Below are positions 15,625 through 26,381 of a stretch of 64,000 nucleotides of DNA, piece by piece. The notes under the pieces were generated by a model. That model worked only from the letters and a program-made list of their open reading frames with translations, was not told the origin of the DNA and searched no databases. The translations under genes and the position numbers were made by a program. Source of the DNA: Microbacterium sp. SORGH_AS_0888 (GTDB lineage Bacteria > Actinomycetota > Actinomycetes > Actinomycetales > Microbacteriaceae); the NCBI RefSeq assembly GCF_030818905.1, contig NZ_JAUTAZ010000001.1, positions 3,348,001 to 3,412,000 on the forward strand, given 5' to 3'. The number at the start of each line of letters is the position of its first letter. Position 1 is the first letter of the stretch.

Positions 15625-15632
15625 TGGACCAG
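15563..15632. promoter_or_regulatory. Paired inverted sites, candidate MocR operator
   Basis: ATGGTCCAAT at 15563-15572 and ATTGGACCAG at 15623-15632 are inverted copies of each other (9 of 10 bases), with centres 60 bases apart. MocR/GabR-type regulators bind two spaced half-operators next to their own gene. The second copy ends six bases before the regulator's ATG, a good position for autoregulation. Confidence 0.5.
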
Positions 15633-15637
15633 AATCA

Positions 15638-17092
15638 ATGACTATGACCTCTTCCGACAGAGCCACTTCCGCGCTGGTGGACCAGCGAACGGCTGTCGTT
15701 TCGGCCGAACGGCTCGCAGCCCGCCTGGGCAAGTGGGCGACGACCGACGCGACGCTTTCCACGAGTCTCGCCGAAGCCATCGCCCGCCTCGTGCACGAGG
15801 GAGAGCTGCGGGGCGGTGATCGCCTCCCCTCGGAGAGGACGCTCGCAGCGACCGTCTCGGTCTCGCGGGGCACGGTGGTCAGCGCCTACGCACGGCTCCA
15901 GGAAGACGGCATCCTCGACCGCCGTCAGGGCAGCGGCACCCGCATCGCAGGCGCCGCGCCGTCGGCCGCGCGTCGATCCGCCGGACGGGGCGAGGCGTTG
16001 TACGCCACTCTTCCTTCGAGCATCGATCTGCTGCGAGCGGTCCCCGCGATGTCGCCGCGCGCGATGGAGATCGTGCGACGGCATCGACCCACGCTCGACG
16101 CGGGCACGGACGACGCCGACCCCGCTGGTCTTCCCGCCCTGCGTGCGCTCATGGCGCAGACCATGACGGATGACGGAACACCCACGACCGCGATGCAGAT
16201 CCTGGTCACGAACGGTGCGCAGCAGGCACTGAGCCTGCTCGTCGACGAGCTGGTCTCCTCCGGCGACACCGTCCTCACCGAAGAGGTCGCCTGGCCCGGG
16301 CTCACGGATGCTGTGCGTCGACGCGGCGGACGAGTCCACGGCATCCGGCTCACGCCGGACGGGATCGACGTCGACGAGCTCGCCGCAGCGATCGTGGTGC
16401 GCAGACCGGTGCTCATCGCCCTCAACCCGCACAATCAGAACCCGACCGGAATCCACACGCACCCCGCTGTCCGTCAGCGCATCGCCGACCTGGCGGCGGA
16501 GCACGGGATCACCGTCGTCGAGGACCGGGTGCTCGCGTCGGTGTCGTTCGACGGCGTCACTCCGCCCTCGCTCGCCGCGCTCCGGCCCGATGCCCCCATC
16601 GTGGTCGTCGAGTCGCTGTCGAAATGGGCATGGGCGGGCTTGCGCGTGGGCTGGGTGCGTGCCGACCCCGTGCTCATCCGACGACTCCGCGGCATCCGTC
16701 AGAGCACGGACCTGTCGACGAGTGTGCCCTCGCAGCTCCTCGCCCTCGACTTCCTGGTGGACGCGCCCGCCCTCCGGCGGGACACCGCCGTCCCGCACCG
16801 CGAGGCGGCCGTCTTCGTCGGCTCCCTCGTCGCACGACACCTGCCGGACTGGCGGTTCCGTCCGCCTCGCGGCGGGCTGTGTCTGTGGGCGCAGCTTCCT
16901 GCCGGGTCCGCTGCCGCGTTCGCGCGTCAGGCCGCCAGCTTCGGCGTGCTGGTGGCCGGTTCGGGCGAGTTCGCCTCCGACGTCGACACGGACGACCACA
17001 TCCGCATCCCGATCACCTCTGGCGCCGCGCTCATCGAGGACGGTGTGCAGCGCCTGGGCGAAGCCTGGCGAGCCTTCGGCGACCGTCTCTGA
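15638..17092 (+). CDS. MocR-type regulator (GntR HTH fused to aminotransferase class I domain)
   Basis: A 484-residue fusion. The N-terminal winged HTH (residues ~40-105) is typical GntR: LAEAIARLVHEGELRGGDRLPSERTLAATVSVSRGTV, then YARLQEDGILDRRQGSGTRI. The rest is a PLP-dependent fold-type I domain with NPHNQNPTG near residue 270 and the PLP lysine in SLSKWAWAGLRVGW near residue 330. Such proteins sense PLP or an amino acid derivative and act on a nearby gene, often one for vitamin B6 or a transporter. Candidate targets are the divergent small gene and its own promoter. ATG 15638 follows immediately after a putative operator; a second ATG six bases on is possible. Confidence 0.88.
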   Translation: MTMTSSDRATSALVDQRTAVVSAERLAARLGKWATTDATLSTSLAEAIARLVHEGELRGGDRLPSERTLAATVSVSRGTVVSAYARLQEDGILDRRQGSGTRIAGAAPSAARRSAGRGEALYATLPSSIDLLRAVPAMSPRAMEIVRRHRPTLDAGTDDADPAGLPALRALMAQTMTDDGTPTTAMQILVTNGAQQALSLLVDELVSSGDTVLTEEVAWPGLTDAVRRRGGRVHGIRLTPDGIDVDELAAAIVVRRPVLIALNPHNQNPTGIHTHPAVRQRIADLAAEHGITVVEDRVLASVSFDGVTPPSLAALRPDAPIVVVESLSKWAWAGLRVGWVRADPVLIRRLRGIRQSTDLSTSVPSQLLALDFLVDAPALRRDTAVPHREAAVFVGSLVARHLPDWRFRPPRGGLCLWAQLPAGSAAAFARQAASFGVLVAGSGEFASDVDTDDHIRIPITSGAALIEDGVQRLGEAWRAFGDRL

Positions 17093-17122
17093 CCGGACCC
17101 GATCCGGACGGGATGTCGTGGA

Positions 17123-17863
17123 TCAGACGGTCTCGACCTGCGCGTCGAACGCGTCGTCGACAGCGTCCGCGAACGCGGCCATCGACGGGAACTCGATGTC
17201 GGGGGCCACCTCGGTGCGCGGGTCCGGGGTAGCGCCCCAGCCCGGCTGAGCGTGCCGGCGGTTGATCCATGCCGTGCTCAGTCCTGACGCTTTGGCCGGA
17301 ACGTGGTCGTGGAAGAGCGATTGCGCCACGTGCAGCAGCTTGCCGGTCGCCCCGATCTCCGCCACGCGTGCGGCCAGAGCGCGGAAGTTGGCCGGATCGG
17401 GCTTGTAGGAACCGATGTCTTCGGCGGTGAGGATCTCATCGAAGGCGACCTCGAGGCGGGCGTTGCTTCCCGCGAAGCTCTTGCGGTCGACGTTCGACAG
17501 GATGATGAGCGTGTAGTGCTTCTTCAGGCGGGCCAGCGCCTCTGCCGAATCCGGAAACGCCGGCCAGTCGGGGACGGAGGTGCCGAGAGCGTCTGCATCT
17601 GCGTCGGTCACGGTGAACCCGAGCTCCCCGCCCGTCCGTCGGAAGGCCTCACGCAACACGTCCGGATAGAGCGCGGTCGGCATCTCGGCCTCGACGGCGG
17701 CCTCGTTCTCCGCGTATGCGACGAGCACGGCCTCGTCGCTGATGGATGGGTCGTTCCTGCGGGCCCACGGGCCGAGGACCGCGGCGATGCCCGCTTCCCA
17801 GTCGATGAGCGTGCCATAGCAGTCGAAGCTCAGCGCGGTGTACTCCGTGAGGTCCACGGCCAT
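17123..17863 (-). CDS. HAD-superfamily hydrolase, 2-haloacid dehalogenase type
   Basis: A 246-residue HAD protein of the haloacid dehalogenase type II group. Motif I with the nucleophilic Asp is LSFDCYGTLIDWEAG (residues ~11-25). Motif II is LIILSNVDRKSF (~120), motif III's Lys is in DIGSYKPDPANF (~155), and the late motif is HVAQSLFHDHVPAKASGL. Full length for the family. Substrate may be a haloacid or, as often, an unknown phosphate ester; sequence cannot decide. It is convergent with the MocR-type gene and divergent from the EamA transporter at 17933. Confidence 0.85.
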   Translation of the reverse strand: MAVDLTEYTALSFDCYGTLIDWEAGIAAVLGPWARRNDPSISDEAVLVAYAENEAAVEAEMPTALYPDVLREAFRRTGGELGFTVTDADADALGTSVPDWPAFPDSAEALARLKKHYTLIILSNVDRKSFAGSNARLEVAFDEILTAEDIGSYKPDPANFRALAARVAEIGATGKLLHVAQSLFHDHVPAKASGLSTAWINRRHAQPGWGATPDPRTEVAPDIEFPSMAAFADAVDDAFDAQVETV

Positions 17864-17932
17864 GGGATCTCCTCTCAGACGTCGATCATGACAATTATCG
17901 CGATGTCGGAGTCACCCCCTATCGTCTGACTC

Positions 17933-18859
17933 GTGGCGTCCCCTTCCTCTCCGTCCTCCGTGTCGATCGCCGTGCAGTTCACCCTCACCGGCGTGGTCTG
18001 GGGTTCGAGCTTCCTCTTCATCGCCATCGCCCTCACCGGCATGACCCCCGCACAGGTCGCGGGCGGGCGCCTCCTGTTCGGGGCCATCGCCCTGGGAGCG
18101 ATCGTGGCGATCCGTCGCGAGCGCCTCCCGCGCAGCCGCCGAGTGTGGGCGCACCTGTGCGTGCTCGCGCTGACCTTCTGCGTCACGCCGTTCCTGCTCT
18201 TCGCCTGGGCCGAGCAGCATGTGTCTTCGGGGCTCGCGAGCATCTTCAACGCGACCACGCCGATCATGACGGCGGTGATGGCGTGGGCCGTCTTCCGCGT
18301 CGAACGCCTTCGGCCCGGCCAGCTCGTCGGCATCGCGGTGGGCATCGTCGGCGTCATCGTCATCATCGCTCCCGGAGCGGTGGCCGAGGCCGCCAGCAGC
18401 ACGGTCGCCCAGCTCGCCCTGCTGGGTGCGACCGCCTGCTACGGCTTCAGCCTCGCGTACATGCGACGCTTCCTGGCCGGCACGGGCCTATCGGGCATCG
18501 CCTTCGCCTTCGGATACATCGCTCCTGCGGCGCTCTTCATGCTGCTGCTGTCCCCCTTCGTTCTCGTCGTGCCGATGCATCTGACCGTGCCGGTCGTGCT
18601 GAGCATCGTGACCCTGGGTGTCCTGGGCACCGGCGTGGCTTACGTCTGGAACCAGAACACCTTGAGCGCCTGGGGGCCCACGCGAGCCTCGACCGTCACC
18701 TACATCACCCCGGTCGTCGGAGTCGTGCTCGGCGTTCTGGTGCTCGGCGAGCGGATCTCATGGAATGAACCCGTCGGAGCCGCGGTGGTGTTCGTGGGCA
18801 TCTTGCTGGTACAGCAGAGGCTGCGGCTGCGCAGGCGCGTACGTGCGGGCGACGAGTGA
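17933..18859 (+). CDS. EamA/DMT-family transporter
   Basis: A 308-residue ten-helix drug/metabolite transporter with two EamA repeats. The first repeat contains GVVWGSSFLFIAIALTGMTPAQVAGGRLL and the second YGFSLAYMRRFLAGTG then RASTVTYITPVVGVVLGVLVLGE, the standard end-of-repeat motif. GTG 17933 is the start. Cargo unknown; family members export amino acids, nucleotides or toxic compounds. It is in the same orientation as the next transporter gene (87 bases apart), but they belong to different subfamilies. Confidence 0.88.
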   Translation: MASPSSPSSVSIAVQFTLTGVVWGSSFLFIAIALTGMTPAQVAGGRLLFGAIALGAIVAIRRERLPRSRRVWAHLCVLALTFCVTPFLLFAWAEQHVSSGLASIFNATTPIMTAVMAWAVFRVERLRPGQLVGIAVGIVGVIVIIAPGAVAEAASSTVAQLALLGATACYGFSLAYMRRFLAGTGLSGIAFAFGYIAPAALFMLLLSPFVLVVPMHLTVPVVLSIVTLGVLGTGVAYVWNQNTLSAWGPTRASTVTYITPVVGVVLGVLVLGERISWNEPVGAAVVFVGILLVQQRLRLRRRVRAGDE

Positions 18860-18946
18860 GCGCGGAAGCGAGGTCACGGTGAAAGTCGAACGGGCGTCCG
18901 GGTGCCGGCTTTCGCGCCGCTCCGCTCTTCGGAGGAGGGAGCGATC

Positions 18947-19897
18947 GTGGTGAAGGTCGGCTCGTCGCACCAGCATGCGGTCGGCGGTCTCCTTTCCTTC
19001 CTGGCCTATCTGCTGTGGGGCTTCTTCCCGCTCTACTTCCTGTTGCTGTCGCCGACGGGACCGTGGGAGGTGGTCGGCTGGCGGATCGTGTTCTCCCTCG
19101 TGTTCTGCGCGGTGCTCCTCGCGATCGTCCGCGGTTACCCGCGCGTGCGCGCAGTCCTGCGGACGCCGCGTCTGGCTGGCCTGACCGCGCTCGCGGGCGC
19201 CCTCATCTACGTCAACTGGCAGGTGTACCTCGTCGCGACCCTCACGGGCCATCTCATCGAGGCAAGCCTCGGTTACTTCATCAACCCGCTCGTGACCGTG
19301 CTGCTCGGTGTCATCGTGCTGCGAGAGCGACTGCGCATCCTGCAGTGGCTCACGATCGGGCTCGCAGCCGTCGCCGTCGTCGTGCTCATCGTCGGCTACG
19401 GAACGGTCCCGTGGATCTCCTTCGCTCTCGCTTTCTCATTCGGCATGTACGGTCTCGTGAAGAAGCAGATCGGCCCGCGGGTCGACGCGCTCAGCGGGCT
19501 CGCTCTCGAGTCGATGTGGCTGACGCCGGTGGCGGTGGTCCAGCTCGCCGTCGTCGCCGCGACGAGCGGGCTCACTCTCACCACGGCAGGTCCTGCGCAC
19601 GCATCGCTGGTCGCGGCCGCCGGCATCGTGACAGCGGTGCCGCTTCTGCTTTTCGCAGAGGGCGCGCGACGTGCCCCCCTGAGCCTCATCGGACTTCTGC
19701 AGTTCGCCACGCCGATCCTGCAGTTCATCACCGGTGCGTGGATTCTCGGCGAGCCGATGCCGCTCGAACGGTGGATCGGTTTCGGCATCATCTGGCTCGC
19801 GCTCGTCATGCTCAGCGTGGATTCGATTGTTTCGGCGTGGCGAAGGCCTGTGCGGTCCGATGCGGTTGACACGGCGCCGGAGGCGGGGGAGAGATAA
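18947..19897 (+). CDS. rarD: RarD-like EamA-family transporter
   Basis: A 316-residue ten-helix protein with the RarD signature N-terminus LLSFLAYLLWGFFPLYFLLL and the segment ALIYVNWQVYLVATLTGHLIEASLGYFINPLV, which is typical of the RarD group. The second repeat ends LLQFATPILQFITGAWILGE. E. coli RarD was linked to chloramphenicol sensitivity, but the natural substrate is unknown. Start GTG 18947 is set by GGAGGAGGG at 18931-18939; an earlier in-frame start at 18902 lacks this. Symbol given by family resemblance only. Confidence 0.82.
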   Translation: MVKVGSSHQHAVGGLLSFLAYLLWGFFPLYFLLLSPTGPWEVVGWRIVFSLVFCAVLLAIVRGYPRVRAVLRTPRLAGLTALAGALIYVNWQVYLVATLTGHLIEASLGYFINPLVTVLLGVIVLRERLRILQWLTIGLAAVAVVVLIVGYGTVPWISFALAFSFGMYGLVKKQIGPRVDALSGLALESMWLTPVAVVQLAVVAATSGLTLTTAGPAHASLVAAAGIVTAVPLLLFAEGARRAPLSLIGLLQFATPILQFITGAWILGEPMPLERWIGFGIIWLALVMLSVDSIVSAWRRPVRSDAVDTAPEAGER

Positions 19898-20085
19898 AGC
19901 GCCTTCTCGAGCGCCGAAAAAACCTTCTGATAGGAATCTTTCGATCTTTTTGATAACGATTGGGCCGCATGTCATCATCGCGATCTGAGCGAAACATTCT
20001 GGTGACAGCTTTCTCGTACGTTCATCCCAGATCATGCGATCGATCTGTATCGACGTGATCATCACCGAGAAAGGAAGAGCTACAC

Positions 20086-21418
20086 ATGATGCTTCATCGT
20101 AAGAAAGCGATCATTGCTGCCGTTGCACTGGCCAGTGCGGCGTCGCTCACGCTCGCGGGATGTTCAAGTTCGGGTGGTTCGTCGTCCGCTCCATCGTCGA
20201 GTGCGTCCGCGCACAACGATCCTGCAGCCGCATGCGCGCCGGGTACCCCCAGCACGGGTCCGCTCGCCCTCGCAACGATCCTTCCCCAGACGGGTTCGCT
20301 CGCGTACCTCAACCCCGCCCGCGGAAGCGGGGTACGGCCTTGCCGTCAAGGACATCGACGCCGCAGGGGGTGTGCTCGGACAGCCGATCAAGGTCGGCCC
20401 GATCACGGACTCCGGCGCTTCCTCCGACCTGTCGGTATCGACGGGTTCCGCTGCGCAGATCTCATCGTCCGACGCGCAGGTCGTGCTCGGTGCGGAATCG
20501 TCGAGCGTCACCCTGAACTTCGTCGACTCGATCGTCTCGAAGTGCAAGGTGCAGATCTCGCCGGCCAATACGGCGACCAAGCTCTCCGGCTACTCCAGCT
20601 ACTACTTCCGCACCGCCCCGCCGGACACGGTGCAGGGATCGGCGCTCGGCAACCTGGTCGTCGGTGACGGCGTGCAGAAGGTGGCGTTCCTCGTCTTCAA
20701 CGACGCCTACGGCACGGGCCTGCGTGATGTCATCGAGAGCACGGTCGAGAAGGCCGGCGGCGAGGTCGTCTACGGCGCCGAGGGCAAGGGGCAGGAGTTC
20801 GCGCCCGGTCAGAAGACGTTCTCCTCGGAGGTCTCGGCAGCATTGGCAGCCAAGCCCGATGCGATCGTGATCCTCGCGTTCGACGAGACCAAGCAGATCG
20901 TCCCGGAGCTGAAAGCGCAGGGCTTCGACCTGTCGAAGACCTACTACGTCGACGGCAACACCGCCGACTACAGCGCGGACTTCGCTGCGGGGACTCTCGA
21001 GGGCGCGCAGGGGACGATCCCCGGCGCCCAGCCTGATGCGACCTTCAAGCAGCAGCTCACGGACTTCTACAAGTCCTCGGCGAACGCCGACCTGAAGGAC
21101 TTCTCGTACGCGCCCGAGTCGTACGACGCCATCGTCCTCACCGCGCTCGCGGCGGAGAAGGGCAAGGGAACGGATGGCCCGACCATTCAGGCCAACCTGG
21201 CCGCCGTCTCGGGTGCGACGAACGGCGAGAAGTGCTCGGACTACGCCTCGTGCCTCGCGCTGATCAAGGAAGGCAAGGAGATCACGTACGCCGGCAAGGC
21301 GGGTATCGGTGCGTTCAACTCGGACAACGACCCGTCGAGCGCCTACATCGGCATCTACAAGTTCGACGCGAACAACGTTCCGCAGTTCCAGAAGTCGATC
21401 CAGGGCTCGACCAACTGA
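20086..21418 (+). pseudogene. Branched-chain amino-acid type ABC substrate-binding lipoprotein, frameshifted
   Basis: The first frame (ATG 20086, preceded by GAAAGGAAG) encodes a lipoprotein signal peptide with lipobox LAGCSS and about 75 residues, to TGSLAYLNP. The rest of the type I periplasmic-binding fold (AGYGLAVKDIDAAGGVLGQPIKV to FQKSIQGSTN) is in the next frame. Removing one C from the CCCC at 20313-20316 joins them as SLAYLNPPAEAGYGLAVKDI, giving 443 residues, the normal length. Motifs such as VGDGVQKVAFLVFNDAYGTG and FSYAPESYDAIVLTALAA are Leu/Ile/Val-binding-protein-like. The cognate permeases and ATPases are encoded convergently at 21616-25763. The lesion may be an assembly error. 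Confidence 0.85.
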
Positions 21419-21436
21419 GTCCTCGAAGGACTCCGG

Positions 21437-21470
21437 AGGGGGTCGGATGCTTCGGCATCCGACCCCCTCT
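21437..21470 (+). terminator. Hairpin terminator between convergent transporter genes
   Basis: A perfect 15-bp stem, GAGGGGGTCGGATGC with GCATCCGACCCCCTC, closed by a TTCG tetraloop, 18 bases after the binding-protein stop. Very stable. It lies between the binding-protein gene and the convergent livF-like gene and could stop transcription from both sides. Confidence 0.9.
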
Positions 21471-21615
21471 CTGTGCGGGGCCGCGCGACTGCTCAACACG
21501 CCTCGACCTCCCGCATCCGCCACAACCGACGTGCACCGTCGTCATCGGCCTCCCGTGCGCACGCACGACGCACCGTGGCGCCTCCTCATGGGCGCATCGT
21601 GCCGCTGCCGCGGGC

Positions 21616-22397
21616 TTACGCGTCGTGCGCTGAATCGACCTCGCTGGCGAGTGTGCCGAGGTAGAGCTCGACGACTTTCGGGTCCTTCGCGAGCTCGCGA
21701 CCGGTTCCCTCGTAGGCGTTGCGTCCCTGGTCGAGCACGTAGCCGCGGTCGCAGATCTGCAGGCATCGGCGAGCGTTCTGCTCGACCATGATGATGGTCA
21801 CCCCGGTCTTGTTGATCTCACGGGTGCGGATGAAGGTCTCGTCTTGGCGCACCGGCGAGAGTCCGGCGCTCGGCTCGTCGAGCAGCAGCACCTGCGGGCT
21901 CATCATGAGGGCTCTCGCCATGGCGACCGACTGCCGTTCGCCGCCCGAGAGCGACCCCGCACGCTGTTTCCGGCGTTCCCCGAGCACCGGGAAGAGCTCC
22001 CAGATCTCCGCGACGCGCGCCGCGAAGGCCTTCGGCCGAAGGAACATGCCCATCTGCATGTTCTCCTCGATCGTCAGCGAGGGGAAGACGTTGTTGGTCT
22101 GGGGGACGAAGCCGATCCCCGCCTGCACGAGCTGGTTGGCGCGGTTGTTGGTGATGTCCGCGCCCTGAAGCGTGACGGAGCCCGACCGGACCGTGACGAG
22201 TCCGAAGAGCGCCTTGAGCAGCGTGGACTTGCCCGCACCGTTCGGTCCGATGATCCCGACGAGCTCGCCCGGGTACGCCTCGAGCGTGCAGCCGTTGAGG
22301 ATGTTGACGCCGGGGAGATAGCCGGCGACCAGGTCGTCGGCCTTCAGGACGGGGGTGCGGGTCTCCGTCTCCGGGGCGGAGGCGGCGGATGGCGCGC

Positions 22398-22401
<4 letters not shown>
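21616..22401 (-). CDS. livF: LivF-type ABC transporter ATPase
   Basis: A 261-residue ABC ATPase. Walker A is GPNGAGKST (residues ~53-61), the Q-loop is FVPQTNNVFPSLT, the signature is LSGGER and Walker B is VLLLDEPSAGLSP, with the switch His position occupied by Gln-containing VEQNARR. VEQN is characteristic of LivF, distinguishing it from LivG. It forms a dimer with the livG product on the cytoplasmic side of the LivHM permease. Its ATG overlaps the livG stop by four bases (22398-22401). The N-terminal 20 residues are a low-complexity extension. Confidence 0.9.
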
Positions 22402-23412
<1,011 letters not shown>

Positions 23413-23420
<8 letters not shown>

Positions 23421-24408
23421 TGAAGCTCAACTCCTTCTTGTTGCCGAGGACGCCCTGTGGTCGGAAGATCACCAGCAGCATGAGAGCGACGCCGATCAGG
23501 ACCCACGAGACCCACTGAGTCTGCTGGGTGTTGAGCACCGAGCTCGGCACCACCTCGGTGAGGATCTGCACGATGGCGATCCGGACGATGAAGAAGATGA
23601 TCGTCCCGAGCAGCGGCCCGAAGATCGTCGCCGCGCCGCCGAGCAGCATGATCGTCCACAGATTGAAGGTCAGCGGCCGGCCGAATCCATCCGGCTGCAC
23701 GGATGCCGGCAGCACGACCAGCATGCCGGCGATGCCGCCGAGGACGCCGCCGATGATCAGCGCCTGCATCTTGTAGGAGTACGAGCTCTTCCCGAGGCTC
23801 CTCACGGCGTCCTCGTCCTCGCGGATTCCCTTGAGGATGCGGCCCCAGGGGCTGCGCATCGCGAGCCAGGTGAACAGCAACGCGATGGCGACGATGCTCC
23901 ACGACACCAGGCGAGTCCACCAGTCGTTGCCCGATCCGGGGTCGGTGTTGGGGTAGTCGAACCACAGGATCTGAGTCGAGCCCGGCGGCAGGAACGAGAG
24001 ATCCGTGAACGGACCGCGGTACTCGGGGCCGACGAGCCCCGTCGATCCTCCGGTGACGTCGACGAGGGCCGCGAGGCGACCGACCATCCGGATGATCTCC
24101 GCGGCGCAGATCGTCACGATCGCGAGGTAGTCGCCACGAAGACGCAGCGTGGGCACGCCGAGGATGAACGCGAACACGACGCATGCGATCAGCGCCACGA
24201 GGACGCCGAGCCAGAACCCGCCGCCGTGGATGACGGTGATGGCGAACCCGTACGCCCCCAGGAGCATGAAGCCCGACTGCCCCATGTTCATCAGGCCGGT
24301 GTACCCGAAGTGGATGTTCAGCCCGATCGCGGCGATCACGTAGGCCGCCGTCGCCGGTGCGATCGCCGTTTCGGTGAGCTGCTGGAGCAGCGAAACCCAG
24401 AAATCCAT
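23413..24408 (-). CDS. livM: LivM-type ABC transporter permease
   Basis: A 331-residue permease with about eight to ten hydrophobic helices. Family motifs are IAAIGLNIHFGYTGLMNMGQSGFMLLGAYG near the N-terminus, FILGVPTLRLRGDYLAIVTI, the cytoplasmic EAA-like loop with GRILKGIREDEDAVRSLGKS (ATPase contact), and the end VLIGVALMLLVIFRPQGVLG. ATG 24408 is preceded by AAGGAGCGAGAAC, an excellent ribosome-binding site, which separates it from an otherwise longer open frame. It follows the livH-like gene by 11 bases. Confidence 0.9.
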
Positions 24409-24419
24409 GTTCTCGCTCC

Positions 24420-25763
24420 TTAACCGATCCGCTCGCGACGGCCGAAGATTCCCTGCGGTCGGAACAGCAGGATGACGATGAGCAGCGTGAGCGCGGTCGC
24501 GTACTTCAGGTCTCCCGGCAGCCAGATGTTGGTCAGCTCGACGATGAGCCCGATCACCATGGCGCCGGCGAAGGCTCCGAACGCGGTCCCGAGCCCGCCC
24601 AAGGTCACCGCCGCGAAGAGCAGGAGGAGCAGCTGGCCGCCCGTCTCCCATCCGACGCCGTTGAGCACGAGACCGAGGAGCACGCCCGCGAGCCCCGCGA
24701 GGCCGGAGGCCAGGATCCACACGCCTCGGATCACCTTGTCGACGTCGATACCGGATGCCGAGGCGAGCGCCGGATTGTCGGAGACGGCTCGCGTCGCGCG
24801 ACCGAAGCGCGTGTACATCAAGCCCAGCCCGACGCCCGCGATCGCGACGATCGCGATCCCCATCGCGACATAGGACTGGATGGTCAACGTGACGCCCCAC
24901 AGGGTCACTGTGTCCGGGTTCGCACGGTCGATGCGCACCGTTCCCGCGCCGATCCAGAGCTGCACGACGTACTGCAGGGCGATCGAGAGGCCGATCGAGA
25001 CGATCATCATCTGGGTCAGGCTCAGCCGGCGGCGGCGCAGCGGGCGCCAGATCCCGAGATCCTGCACCCAGCCCAGTGCCGCCATGGCTATCACCGCGAG
25101 GATGCCACCGACCCAGAGATTGCCGACCACGGATGTGAAGAACCACGCGATCACACCGCCCAGTGTGACCAACTCGCCGTGGGCGAAGTTGCTCAGCCCG
25201 GTCGTGCCGAAGATGAGCGAGAGGCCGAGGGACGCGAGGGCGAGAAGCAGGCCGAGGCGGATACCCTGCACGGCTTGCTGCCAGAAGCGTTGCCAGTCGA
25301 ACCCGCCGGCCGTGCTGTCGGAGCCGTTCGGACTGTCGCTCAGCCGGAAGATCGCCGAGACGTCCGAGTGCAGGCTCACGGTGACGGTGCGCGTGGACTC
25401 GCCGTCGATGAACTGTCCTGACGGCAGCGTCGACGTGTCGAGCGTGACGGTGTACTCGCCGTCCTCCGTGACGGCGAAGCTCCAGTGGCCGGAGTCGTCG
25501 GTCTTCGTCTCGGTCTCCGTCGCACCCGGCCCGGCGATCGTCAGCCCGATGCCGACGGCGGGCTTGTCGTCGCTCTGCCGGATGGTTCCCTGCACGCACG
25601 CTGTCGCGGCGTCGGCGCTGCACGCCGGAGAGGTCGCTGCAAAGGCGGGGGCGCCGGGAAGGAGCAGCAGCGCGGCCAGCACGGAACTCAGGAGTGCCGC
25701 AAGGGCCAGAAGGGGAGGACGTCGTATTCGCGACTTCCGTGTGAACAACGGCGTAGAACTCAC
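24420..25763 (-). CDS. livH: LivH-type permease fused to a secreted N-terminal domain
   Basis: A 447-residue protein, far longer than the usual ~290 for LivH. The first ~35 residues form a cleavable-type signal peptide (hydrophobic LLALAALLSSVLAALLLLPG, then AFAA). Residues ~40-140 are an extracytoplasmic beta-sandwich-like domain with two Cys (ACSADAATAC) and carboxypeptidase-regulatory-like strands (GHWSFAVTEDGEYTVTLD). The permease follows from residue ~165: ALASLGLSLIFGTTGLSNFAHGELVTLGG, the ATPase-contacting loop FGRATRAVSDNPALASASGID and the end LLIVILLFRPQGIFG. Start: GTG 25763 is preceded by TGGAGGG; ATG 25784 is an alternative. The outside domain may help dock the binding protein, an inference from topology. 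Confidence 0.85.
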   Translation of the reverse strand: MSSTPLFTRKSRIRRPPLLALAALLSSVLAALLLLPGAPAFAATSPACSADAATACVQGTIRQSDDKPAVGIGLTIAGPGATETETKTDDSGHWSFAVTEDGEYTVTLDTSTLPSGQFIDGESTRTVTVSLHSDVSAIFRLSDSPNGSDSTAGGFDWQRFWQQAVQGIRLGLLLALASLGLSLIFGTTGLSNFAHGELVTLGGVIAWFFTSVVGNLWVGGILAVIAMAALGWVQDLGIWRPLRRRRLSLTQMMIVSIGLSIALQYVVQLWIGAGTVRIDRANPDTVTLWGVTLTIQSYVAMGIAIVAIAGVGLGLMYTRFGRATRAVSDNPALASASGIDVDKVIRGVWILASGLAGLAGVLLGLVLNGVGWETGGQLLLLLFAAVTLGGLGTAFGAFAGAMVIGLIVELTNIWLPGDLKYATALTLLIVILLFRPQGIFGRRERIG

Positions 25764-26114
25764 TTGCCCTCCAGATATGGCCACGGAACCGGCGTGGTCC
25801 GAGACCTTCGCAGCCCGAGACGAGGGATCGCATCAACGTTGAGGAAAAGCTACGAGCGGAATGTGTCATGGGTGTTTCCGTTCCGGAACCATCGACGACA
25901 GAGTTCTTATGCCTCGGATTCAACGGGAAATGAAAGAAAACGCCCGTTCGGCTGTTCTCTTTTCTCGCTGGAATCGGGCAGTCGGATATCGACGAGAGCA
26001 CGCGCTTATCTCGCGGTCGATGCATGTATTCCGGGTCGGCTATCGGCGACGCTCTCGTATGCGAGCCCCGGGATGAATGACGTCGGCGTCGTGCTCGCGG
26101 CGGGTGAAGAACGA
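25764..26114. other. Intergenic stretch upstream of the liv operon
   Basis: About 350 bases of lower GC than the surroundings, with no frame of coding character on either strand. It must hold the liv operon promoter on the minus strand, but I cannot pick a convincing -35/-10 pair. Confidence 0.45.
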
Positions 26115-26169
26115 GGATGTCGGGAGCCCCGCTGCGGCGATGGGCGCCGTCGTGGGGCTCCCGACATCC
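26115..26169. terminator. 16-bp stem hairpin
   Basis: GGATGTCGGGAGCCCC pairs perfectly with GGGGCTCCCGACATCC across a 23-base loop. It lies just past the stop of the minus-strand fragment at 26180, as expected for that gene's terminator, which survived the gene's decay. Confidence 0.7.
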
Positions 26170-26179
26170 CGTCGGGTGC

Positions 26180-26345
26180 TCAGTGCGCAGGCGGAATCGT
26201 GAAGCTGCGCAGCCGGTCTCCCGCCGCGACGAAGATGCCGGTGGACTGCCCGTCGAACACTCGGCTCCGCCAGTCGAACCGGACCGTCGTGGTGGCGCCC
26301 TCCGTCGTGGCCGAGAGGATCGTCGTCTGTGCGCCGGCGCCGATG
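26180..26345 (-). pseudogene. C-terminal fragment resembling a SnoaL/NTF2-like protein
   Basis: A minus-strand frame without an own start reads AIGAGAQTTILSATTEGATTT, VRFDWRSRVFDGQSTGIFV and GDRLRSFTIPPAH before its TGA. The F-D-G...G.FVAAGDRLRSF pattern fits the last two strands of a SnoaL-like small domain. Upstream it runs into the TetR fragment that reads the other way. The gene is truncated at a rearrangement point. Low-confidence family call. Confidence 0.4.
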
Positions 26346-26381
26346 GCGTCGGATCCCGCCCGCTGGCGCACGCGATCGGCG

